A stretch of DNA of 62,515 nt from an uncultured Ruminococcus sp. (GTDB lineage: Bacteria > Bacillota > Clostridia > Oscillospirales > CAG-272): NCBI GenBank assembly GCA_902778725.1, contig CACYYS010000007.1, forward strand, positions 1 through 62,515, written 5' to 3'. Both the position numbers and the translations under genes were made by a program. Below the pieces are notes generated by a model, which made no database searches, was not told where the DNA came from, and saw only the letters and a list, made by a program, of their open reading frames with translations. This document shows, one piece after another, positions 49,962 through 57,301 of this stretch; the first letter of the stretch is position 1; every line of letters starts with the position of its first letter.

Positions 49962-52243
49962 GAAAGCGGCTCGTTTTCCGCGTTTTTTTCTTCCCTTTTC
50001 AAAGCAAAACGCCGGCCCTCTCCGAAAAAAACGGTCTCCGCTCGCTCCCGGAGAGCGGGCGCGATCCTCTCTCCGGGCTCCCCGACGCAGCAAAGCTCCG
50101 TCCCGGACGGGAGAGTGAGGGCGAGGGGGGTTCGCGCGGCCGGACCGGCGGTCCCGAGGATCACGAGATCCGCCTCCCGCGCCGTCTCCCGGCGGAGCGG
50201 GAGATCGGGCGACTCGGAGACGCCGGAGGAGAGATAGAGGAGACGCGCCCCGCCGGAGGAGACGGAGAGCGCGGCGCCGGGGAGATCCCGCCCCGGCGCC
50301 GGGGCGTTCTTCTGCGGCAAAAAGAGGGTATCGCCGAAGGAAAGGGGCTCGCCCGGCCGGTAATAGCGGACGGCGGAGCCGCGCGCGGCAAGCTCCTCCC
50401 CGAGCGCCGGATCCTTCCACTCCTCCGGCAGCCAGACGTTGCGGATCAGCACCCGGTCCGCGGCGCGGAGCAAAGCGCGCGCCCGCGCGGCGGTCGGCGC
50501 GTCGGAGATCAGGTAATGCTCCGCCTCCGCCGCGTGGAGGAGAGAGAGCCCGGAGGAGAGCGCCTCGCCCTGCGCGGCGCTGCGGATCCCGCGCCCGTAG
50601 GAGGCGGCGCAGACCCCCTCCGGCGAGGAGAAGAGGACCGTCTCCCCCTTTTCCATCGGGAGGACGGCGCAAAGGAGAAGATCCCGCTCCGCCCGCTTGG
50701 TGAGGGCGATCCCGGCAGCGGATCCCGAGAGAAAGAGGACCGAGAGGAGGACGGCGCCGAGACGCCGGCGGCGGACAGAAAGCGGAAAGAGACACACAAG
50801 GGAGAGGAGGAAAAGCGCCGCCGCCACCGGGAAGAACGGATAATCCAGGCTGAGATAAACGCCCCGGAGGGAGGAGAGCGCGGCGATCAGCCGGTAAAAA
50901 ACACCGGAAAGGAAGGAAGCGGCGCCCGCCAGCGGAGCGAAGGGCGCTCCGAGGAGCGCCGCGGCGGCGGCGAGGAGAAGCGTCCCCTCGAGCAGCGGCG
51001 TGCAGAGGAGGGTCGTGACCGGCGCGAGCAGGGAGATCCGGCCGAAGACGAGCGCGGTCACGGGCAGGACTGCGAGCGAGGCGAAAATCCCGACGGAAAG
51101 CGGCAGGAGGAGAAAAGCGAAAAGGACCCGGCAAACGGCCCGGAAAAAGAGTGATCTCTCCTTTCCCCTTTTCTTCTTTCCGCGCCTCTCGCCGAGCGAG
51201 AGCGCGAAAAGAACGCCGAAGGTGGCGAAAACCGAGAGCCAGAAGGAAACGGAAGAAGCCGCGCCGGGCGAGCAGAGGAGCAGGAAGGCGACGGCAGAGA
51301 CGAGAGCGCCGGGCGGCGAGCCGCGCCTGCCGACGGCGCGGGCGAGCTCGTGCCAGCCGAGCATAAAGGCCGCGCGCAGAACGGAGGGAGAGAGCCCGGC
51401 GAGAAGACAGTAAAAGCCGGCAAAGACCAGCAGGATCCGCACCCGGACCTTCCTCCCGAGCAAAAAGAGCCGCAGAAGGAACGCAAGCCCGCCGACAAGG
51501 ACGGAGAGGTGCATCCCCGAGACGGCGAGGAGGTGAGAGGCGCCCGCCCGCTCGAAATCCCGGCGCGCCGCCGGGGCGATCCCCGCGCGGTCCCCGGTCA
51601 GGAGGGCGCGGCAGAGCGCGGCGGCCCCCTCCTCTCCCGCGAGGGCGCGCCCGATCCGCCCGGAGACGAAGGAACGCAGGCGCAGCACGGCGAGAGGAAG
51701 AGAAAACGGAGCCTCCCCGTAGAGCGGGATCGCGGTATCCGCGTCCCCGAGCGCCAGCGTCCCCTCCGAAAAAGGATCCTCCTCCGGGGAGGAGAAAGCG
51801 GCGCGTACCCGGACGTGCTCCCCGGGAGAGAGCCCCGGCCGGTAGGAGAAGGAGAGGAGGACCTTGCCGCCGATCCGCGTCCCGTCGAGCGTATGCAGAT
51901 AACAGAGGCAGTCCTCCTCCCCGTTATGGTCGCTGACCGAGAGAACGGTGAAGTCCCCCGTCCCCTCGCCCCGCGAGAGGATCCGCTGCCGCGGCAGCGT
52001 GACCGCAAGGAGATGGGAAAAGAGCCCCGCGGAGGCAAAAAGAGCGAGAAAAAGGCAGAGAAAAAAGCCGGTCTTCCTCCCGGCTTTCCGATAAAGGATG
52101 CAAAAAAGAAGCGCAAGGGAAAAAAGGGACGCGGCAAGGACCGTCTCCCACAGGGCGGAGGGGCGGAGAAAGACCGCCGCCGTGACGGCGGCGATCAGCG
52201 CAAGGCAGGAGAAAAAGAAGGTCAGGGGCCGCAGCTTTTCCAT
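49958..52243 (-). CDS. comEC: ComEC/Rec2 DNA-uptake channel protein with degenerate C-terminus
   Basis: A 761-residue membrane protein. An N-terminal DUF4131-like part (about 1-190) precedes the competence domain with about ten helices, including ASHLLAVSGMHLSVLVGGLA (about 243-262) and LSPSVLRAAFMLGWHELARA. A C-terminal part (about 525-755) corresponds to the metallo-beta-lactamase-like region, but no HxHxDH motif is readable, so nuclease activity is doubtful. ComEC moves single-stranded DNA across the membrane in transformation. The start is the ATG at 52243, with GAGG 6-7 nt upstream; a GTG at 52255 that overlaps the previous stop is an alternative. No other competence gene is seen here. 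Confidence 0.88.
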   Translation of the reverse strand: MEKLRPLTFFFSCLALIAAVTAAVFLRPSALWETVLAASLFSLALLFCILYRKAGRKTGFFLCLFLALFASAGLFSHLLAVTLPRQRILSRGEGTGDFTVLSVSDHNGEEDCLCYLHTLDGTRIGGKVLLSFSYRPGLSPGEHVRVRAAFSSPEEDPFSEGTLALGDADTAIPLYGEAPFSLPLAVLRLRSFVSGRIGRALAGEEGAAALCRALLTGDRAGIAPAARRDFERAGASHLLAVSGMHLSVLVGGLAFLLRLFLLGRKVRVRILLVFAGFYCLLAGLSPSVLRAAFMLGWHELARAVGRRGSPPGALVSAVAFLLLCSPGAASSVSFWLSVFATFGVLFALSLGERRGKKKRGKERSLFFRAVCRVLFAFLLLPLSVGIFASLAVLPVTALVFGRISLLAPVTTLLCTPLLEGTLLLAAAAALLGAPFAPLAGAASFLSGVFYRLIAALSSLRGVYLSLDYPFFPVAAALFLLSLVCLFPLSVRRRRLGAVLLSVLFLSGSAAGIALTKRAERDLLLCAVLPMEKGETVLFSSPEGVCAASYGRGIRSAAQGEALSSGLSLLHAAEAEHYLISDAPTAARARALLRAADRVLIRNVWLPEEWKDPALGEELAARGSAVRYYRPGEPLSFGDTLFLPQKNAPAPGRDLPGAALSVSSGGARLLYLSSGVSESPDLPLRRETAREADLVILGTAGPAARTPLALTLPSGTELCCVGEPGERIAPALRERAETVFFGEGRRFALKREEKNAENEPLS

Positions 52244-52251
52244 AGCGATCC

Positions 52252-53088
52252 TCACTTGCGCGCCGCGGGACCGCCGCGCGCAAGGCGGCGCAGATAGGCG
52301 ACGCTTTCATTGAACACGGCGGCGTCCACTCCGCTCTCCCGCATCGAGGGGGACTCCATCGTAAGGCCCCCTTTGTAGCGGTAGCGGCAAAGCAGATCGA
52401 ACACGCCGGGAAAATCCACCTCGCCCTTGCCGGGCTGCGGAACGTCCTTCCGCGCGTCGAGATCCCCCGGCGCGCCCCGGTGGTCGATCATATGCAGGTG
52501 CCGCACCCGCCCCGCGGAAAGGAACGCCTCAAGCGAGGAGAGCGTCTCCCCGTGGAACTGGGCGGCGCGGGTGTCAAAGGTGATCTGCGCCGACTCCGGC
52601 AGGAGAGCGAAAAGCTCGGTCAGGCGTTTGTGCGGAGAGGAGAAGAGGCAGATGCAGTTCTCCGGCGAGAGGACGGCGCCCCGGCGGGAAAACCGGTCGA
52701 ACGCCTCCGCGATCCGCTCAAAATTCCGCGCCGCCTCCCCGTCGCTCTCCGGGATCCCCCAGGGATGGAAGACGAGGGTGCGCGCGCCGAGCTCCTCGGC
52801 CGCCTCCAGATCCCGCTCAAAGAGATCGAGCGCCGCGCGCCGGTTCTCTTCTCCCCTCCGGCCGAGCAGATCCCCGATCCGCTTATCGGCGTGGACCACC
52901 GGGATCTTCAGGGAAAGGGCGCGGTACTCCGCCAAAATCTCCCGCATCCGCGGGTAAAACTCTTCATAGATCATCCACTCGAAGCCGTCGCACGCGAGCG
53001 CCGCGTGATACGCGGAAAGCAGGTGCGGATCCCTGCCGTTCGGCCGCCCGGTGAAGCATCCGGTGGACAGATAAACGGGATTTTTCAC
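52252..53088 (-). CDS. sugar phosphate isomerase/epimerase-like TIM-barrel protein
   Basis: A 278-residue protein of the xylose-isomerase-like/AP-endonuclease-2 TIM-barrel family. Metal-binding-type positions can be seen: HADKRIG and VFHPWGIPES in the first half, PENCICLFSS for the Glu ligand area, QITFDTRAAQFHGE, and HLHMIDHRG near residue 215, ending GLTMESPS. The substrate is unknown; sugar isomers or inositol-type compounds are usual. The GTG start at 53088 has GGAG 6 nt upstream; upstream codons in frame have no such signal. It precedes comEC and shares its promoter at 53120-53148. Confidence 0.82.
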   Translation of the reverse strand: MKNPVYLSTGCFTGRPNGRDPHLLSAYHAALACDGFEWMIYEEFYPRMREILAEYRALSLKIPVVHADKRIGDLLGRRGEENRRAALDLFERDLEAAEELGARTLVFHPWGIPESDGEAARNFERIAEAFDRFSRRGAVLSPENCICLFSSPHKRLTELFALLPESAQITFDTRAAQFHGETLSSLEAFLSAGRVRHLHMIDHRGAPGDLDARKDVPQPGKGEVDFPGVFDLLCRYRYKGGLTMESPSMRESGVDAAVFNESVAYLRRLARGGPAARK

Positions 53089-53119
53089 GCTGTTCTCCGT
53101 CCGGTCGTTCTTTTCCCCG

Positions 53120-53148
53120 ATTTTACCACATTTTTCCCCGCCTTGCAA
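53120..53148 (-). promoter_or_regulatory. promoter of the isomerase-comEC pair
   Basis: Minus strand TTGCAA (53143-53148) and TAAAAT (53120-53125), 17 nt apart. Confidence 0.65.
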
Positions 53149-53190
53149 CAGGCTTTTCGGAGAACGGGCGAGGTTTTTTGTTTTTTTCAC

Positions 53191-53219
53191 TTGATTTACG
53201 GGGAATTCCATATTATAAT
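53191..53219 (+). promoter_or_regulatory. promoter of the LytM-like gene
   Basis: TTGATT (53191-53196) and TATAAT (53214-53219), 17 nt apart, 46 nt upstream of the start codon. Confidence 0.75.
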
Positions 53220-53265
53220 AGAAATAACGTCGGATCCCATTTCCTCTCGGAGGTAACATAAAGTC

Positions 53266-54921
53266 ATGAAAAAGAGCAAATATCCGGGACTGATCACCGT
53301 CATCCTCCTGATCGCGGTGCTGTTCGTTCCTACCTATATCGCGCTGATCTCCTACAAAAAGACCGCCACGACCCCGCCGGACGTCAGCTCCGCCGAGACG
53401 CTGGAGATCTCCGATCTCAAGGGCGCGACCTACCGCTTTGACGACTCCAACGACGCAGGAACGCCCGGCGTGCGCAGGATCTTTTCCAACATGACCAAAA
53501 AAGCGGAGCTGATCGAGGCGCTGCCCGATCCGCTGCGCAGCAGTCCCTTCTTCAAGGTCACCTTCCATCTCGACGAGCCGAAGACCTATAAATTCTTCTT
53601 CAGCCTCACGAGCGACTCCTATATCGAGGACGCCTCCGCCAAGGCCTACCGGCTGGCGCGCGAGGAGGTCACCCCCTTCCTCGCCACCGCGTACGCGAAC
53701 TCCCTCTACTCCGCCGCCGATCTGCCGACGCTCTTCAACGAAGAGGGCGGCCGGGTGCTGCCCGAGACGGTCGAGTGGCATTACCGCGCGGGCGGGGGAC
53801 AGTTCCTGACCCTCCCCACCGTTCCTTCCTCCGCCGCAGACAAGCAGCACACCGTCTCCGACGGCAGCTTCCTCTTCACCTACTCCGAGCTGCCCGGCAA
53901 GCCGGACTCCGCCTACGCAAAGGTCTACGGGGCGGACGGCTCCCTGCTCTATGACGGCAAGTTCGACGCGCTCTCCGGCACGCTGAACGTGGTGAAGAAC
54001 ACCTCCTTCACCCTCGCCCTGACCACCTCCTGGTACGAGGACTCCTCCCGCGACTACTACGGCACGCTGACCTACAACGTCATCGTGGACGTGAACGCCC
54101 CCGCGCGCTTCTCCCTCGCCTCGGAGAGCGCGATCCGCGGCGGCGTCGCGGTCCTGACGGCGGAGAACGCCGCGGACCCCTCGAAGATCACCTTCACCTC
54201 CTCCCCGGCGCTGACCTACGAGGGAAAGGAAGTCAAGCCGGTCTTCTACTCCGACGGCACGACCAGCCGCGCGCTGATCGTGATGGATCCCGCCCTCGCC
54301 TCCGCCTCCTATGAGTTCACCCTCACCTACGGCGCCGTCACCCAGACCCTCACCTTAACGACGGATACCTCCCGCTACAACGCCTACCGCAGCGGGTATG
54401 AAAGCGACGCGAAAAACACCGCGACCACCCACTCTCCGGAGGCGCTCGCCGCCCTGACGGATCTGCTCGCCTCCCTCGCGGAAAGGAGCGCCAAGACCCC
54501 GCTCTGGTCCGGCAAATTCGTTGAGATCAACGCCGTCTCCTACGCGATGGGCTTCGGCCACTCCTGCCGGATCGCCGCGACCGGCGAGACCTACGAGAAC
54601 CGCGCGGTCGAGTATAACATCGCCAAAGGCGAGAACGTCCCCGCCGCCGCAAACGGCGTCGTCGCCTACGTCGGCTATCTCGACTATCCCGGCAAGTTCG
54701 TTGTGATCGACCACGGGCTCGGGCTCTTGACCGTTTATCTGCATATGGGCGAGTACACGGTCGAGGCAGGCGCCGAGGTCAAGGCCGGCGACGTGATCGG
54801 AACGACCGGAGACAGCGGCTATATCATGAAGCCCGGCGTCGCTCACGCCTCCCTCTACGCCGTCGGCGGCAGCGCGATCTGCCCCTACGACCTGCAGGAA
54901 AAGGGTCTGCCCGTCGACTGA
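53266..54921 (+). CDS. membrane-anchored LytM/M23-like protein with degenerate catalytic site
   Basis: A 551-residue protein with one N-terminal transmembrane helix (about 8-28), a long extracytoplasmic beta-rich region (about 40-370), and a LytM fold at about 430-545. The LytM core is clear (KGENVPAAANGVVAYVGYLD, FVVIDHGLGLLTVYLHMGEY, GAEVKAGDVIGTTGDSGY), but the zinc ligands are lost: the HxxxD position reads NRAVEYN and the final HxH is AHASLY. Such inactive LytM domains act as amidase activators or as assembly proteins (EnvC/NlpD type, SpoIIQ). GGAGGT lies 11 nt ahead of the ATG. Confidence 0.85.
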   Translation: MKKSKYPGLITVILLIAVLFVPTYIALISYKKTATTPPDVSSAETLEISDLKGATYRFDDSNDAGTPGVRRIFSNMTKKAELIEALPDPLRSSPFFKVTFHLDEPKTYKFFFSLTSDSYIEDASAKAYRLAREEVTPFLATAYANSLYSAADLPTLFNEEGGRVLPETVEWHYRAGGGQFLTLPTVPSSAADKQHTVSDGSFLFTYSELPGKPDSAYAKVYGADGSLLYDGKFDALSGTLNVVKNTSFTLALTTSWYEDSSRDYYGTLTYNVIVDVNAPARFSLASESAIRGGVAVLTAENAADPSKITFTSSPALTYEGKEVKPVFYSDGTTSRALIVMDPALASASYEFTLTYGAVTQTLTLTTDTSRYNAYRSGYESDAKNTATTHSPEALAALTDLLASLAERSAKTPLWSGKFVEINAVSYAMGFGHSCRIAATGETYENRAVEYNIAKGENVPAAANGVVAYVGYLDYPGKFVVIDHGLGLLTVYLHMGEYTVEAGAEVKAGDVIGTTGDSGYIMKPGVAHASLYAVGGSAICPYDLQEKGLPVD

Positions 54922-54933
54922 CCCCGAAAAAGA

Positions 54934-54979
54934 AAAAGCTCCGGTCCGGATCCCGCGGGATCCGGACCGGAATTTTTTT
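54934..54979. terminator. bidirectional terminator between the LytM-like gene and the ARH-like gene
   Basis: Perfect 15-bp arms, TCCGGTCCGGATCCC and GGGATCCGGACCGGA, followed by ATTTTTTT on the plus strand; an A-rich stretch on the other side gives a weaker T-run for the minus strand. Confidence 0.85.
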
Positions 54980-54987
54980 ACGTTCTG

Positions 54988-57111
54988 TCAGGCGTCTGCG
55001 TGCGCGTCGGAAACGAAGAGGATCTCCGGCTCCGCGTCAAGGAAGATCTTGCTTGCGCTGAAGGTAAGGGAGACCGTGTTCTCTCCCTTTTTGAGCGGGA
55101 CGGGGAGGTAGACGTAATCGTCGCGGAAGTTTTCCGTGCTGACGTTTAGGGGGGAGGTGCGGTAGAAGCAGGCGACGCCGGAGGTCTTGCGGTTGACCGT
55201 CATCTCCGCCTTGCCGATCGAAGCGTGGTTGTCGAACTTCCATTTCAGCCAGGCGAGCCCCGCCTCCTCCGCCGTCACGGTCACGCGGACGCTTGTGCCG
55301 ACGGGAGAAGTCAGGTTGGCCACGGTCACGGTCCCGGCGGAGCGCTCCTCCGTCCGGACCAGGGAGAGATCGTCGAGGATCGCCTCGGTCGCGTCGCTCT
55401 CCGTCTCGTAGCGGACGCCGACCGTCGCCGTCTCCGCCGTGGCGGTGAAATACAGGGAGCGGCGGACGGTACGCTGCTCGTCATAGTTCTTGGCCTGGGA
55501 GATGGTGGAATAGACGGTAGCGGACTTTTCCCCGTCTCCGCAGTCGGCAAAGAGCCGGGCGGTGGAAGGGTTGGTCGCGTAGAGGAAGGCCGTCAGCCGG
55601 TAGGTGGCGCCCACCGTGAGCCCCGTCACCTGCTGACTGATGCTTCCGTTGCCTTTCATCTGCACCGCGAACTTGCCGGAGGTGGAAAACTCGCTGATCT
55701 TCACGTCGCCCTCGACGGCGTAGGCCTTGAGATCGCCGTCCTCAAAGTCGGCGTTTTCGATCCTGACGCTGTCGACGGGGAGGAATTCCGACTTCGGGAT
55801 ATAGTACTTTCCGTCCTCCTCGTAGCCGCCGTTGGCCGCAAGGACGGACTCAAAGTTCTGCTGATAGAGCGCGAGGATGTCGGTGATCTTCAGCCGTTCG
55901 GGGAGCTTGGCGGCGTACATATAGGTGCCGGTGTCGCCGCTGTCGGAGATCGGGAGGTTGACGATCACACCCTGCCCGTCCTGCCAGACGTAGGTGTTGA
56001 CCTCCTCCGGCAGATCCTTTGTCCCGTTGATGATCGCGACGACGGAAAGGGCGATCCCGCAGGTGCTCTCGCAGTCGTAGCCGGCGAGCGAGCCGATCTT
56101 GCAGGTCTCGAGATAGTCGCCGTTCCCGTAGAGGAGATCGAGCAGGACAAAGCCGCAGTTGATGGTGTTGTTGGTCTGGCGGGTACGCTCGCCGTGGTAA
56201 TGCTTGCTCTCAAAGATCTTGTAGGCGTTGCGCCAGTTGTCGGGATACGTTTTGTGCAGCTCGAAGACCTCCTCGACGATCGCCTCCTGGAGCGAGCCCT
56301 TCGGGAACACGCCGGCGGCGCGGCGGATCAGGGTGGGGATATCGCTCTCGAAATACGCGAGCGAGAACATCACGGTGAACATCTGCGACCAGAGGACGTT
56401 GTCGCGGTCGCCGGTCGCCTCGCCGAAGATCCTGCCGAGCTCGTACGCGACGTAGGGCATCCCCGCCGCATTCAGCCCGAGCGTGTCGGCGCCGAGGTAC
56501 GGCTCGGTAACGAAACTGTAGCGGTTGCCGTACTCGCCGTTGCCGCCGAACTGCGGGAGCTGGTTGTTCTGGCTGTACATGGCGTAGGCGCCGACCTGGC
56601 GCTGCCCGCCGCCCATATCGTAAACGTCGTAGTCGACCCAGCCCTTGGTGATATAGTAAGGAGCGAGGGTCCCGTGATTTTTATACATATTGCGCAGGAT
56701 GTACTGGTTGACGATATCCACGCTGAAATCGTCGTCGTTCCAGACCTCCCAGAGCCCCGTCTCCGCGTTTTTGATGAGCTTGTTGGTGTGCTTGACCATC
56801 ACGTTGTTGCCGGCGTAGGCGCCCCGGCAGATCTTGAAGGCGCTGTCCGGCATCGCGACGCGGCAGCGGGTCGCCGAAACCTTGGCGAACTCGTGCCCGG
56901 AGAGAAATCCGACCAGTTGCGCGAGGAAGGCGGACTTCGTCTTGTCGGCGTACTCCTCCTTGCCGATCACAAAAAACAGATCTTCCACGCGGGGCTTTTC
57001 CTCGGTGACGGGCTCCTCCCCGGTCGTATCCGCCGGGACGGCGGGCGTACAGGAGGTCATAAGGAGCAGACAGGCCGAGAAAAACGCCAGGATCTTTTTC
57101 AGTTTTTTCAT
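54988..57111 (-). CDS. ADP-ribosylglycohydrolase-like lipoprotein with carbohydrate-binding-like domain
   Basis: A 707-residue lipoprotein (lipobox LLLMTSC, Cys near residue 21). About 45-430 resembles the all-helical ADP-ribosylglycohydrolase family in its surface-exposed form: TNNTINCGFVLLDLLYGNGD and IGSLAGYDCESTCGIALSVV correspond to the N-rich helix and the metal-binding D-x-D type motif (here D-C-E). About 460-580 resembles a carbohydrate-binding beta-sandwich (NADFEDGDLKAYAVEGDV, TGLTVGATYRLTAFLYAT), and a further beta domain ends the protein. The substrate is unknown; a glycan is more plausible than ADP-ribose because the enzyme is outside. Own promoter at 57155-57183. Confidence 0.72.
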   Translation of the reverse strand: MKKLKKILAFFSACLLLMTSCTPAVPADTTGEEPVTEEKPRVEDLFFVIGKEEYADKTKSAFLAQLVGFLSGHEFAKVSATRCRVAMPDSAFKICRGAYAGNNVMVKHTNKLIKNAETGLWEVWNDDDFSVDIVNQYILRNMYKNHGTLAPYYITKGWVDYDVYDMGGGQRQVGAYAMYSQNNQLPQFGGNGEYGNRYSFVTEPYLGADTLGLNAAGMPYVAYELGRIFGEATGDRDNVLWSQMFTVMFSLAYFESDIPTLIRRAAGVFPKGSLQEAIVEEVFELHKTYPDNWRNAYKIFESKHYHGERTRQTNNTINCGFVLLDLLYGNGDYLETCKIGSLAGYDCESTCGIALSVVAIINGTKDLPEEVNTYVWQDGQGVIVNLPISDSGDTGTYMYAAKLPERLKITDILALYQQNFESVLAANGGYEEDGKYYIPKSEFLPVDSVRIENADFEDGDLKAYAVEGDVKISEFSTSGKFAVQMKGNGSISQQVTGLTVGATYRLTAFLYATNPSTARLFADCGDGEKSATVYSTISQAKNYDEQRTVRRSLYFTATAETATVGVRYETESDATEAILDDLSLVRTEERSAGTVTVANLTSPVGTSVRVTVTAEEAGLAWLKWKFDNHASIGKAEMTVNRKTSGVACFYRTSPLNVSTENFRDDYVYLPVPLKKGENTVSLTFSASKIFLDAEPEILFVSDAHADA

Positions 57112-57154
57112 ACGATCACCTCTCGGGAAAACAGAGTTTTTTTACTTCATTTTT

Positions 57155-57183
57155 ATTGTAACCGTTTTTTTTCTCCGATACAA
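57155..57183 (-). promoter_or_regulatory. promoter of the ARH-like lipoprotein gene
   Basis: Minus strand TTGTAT (57178-57183) and TACAAT (57155-57160), 17 nt apart, 43 nt before the start codon. Confidence 0.65.
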
Positions 57184-57227
57184 CCCTTTTTGAGGTAGAT
57201 TTGGGGGAAAAATCCGACCTTGCCGCC

Positions 57228-57256
57228 TTGACACTTCCCCGCCGGAATGGTAAAAT
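57228..57256 (+). promoter_or_regulatory. promoter of the GT-C-like/SGNH-GH43 pair
   Basis: TTGACA (57228-57233) and TAAAAT (57251-57256), 17 nt apart, 45 nt before the start codon. Confidence 0.8.
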
Positions 57257-57301
57257 GATCCCGACCGGCAAAACCTGAAATGAAAATGCGAGGTGACTCC
57301 G

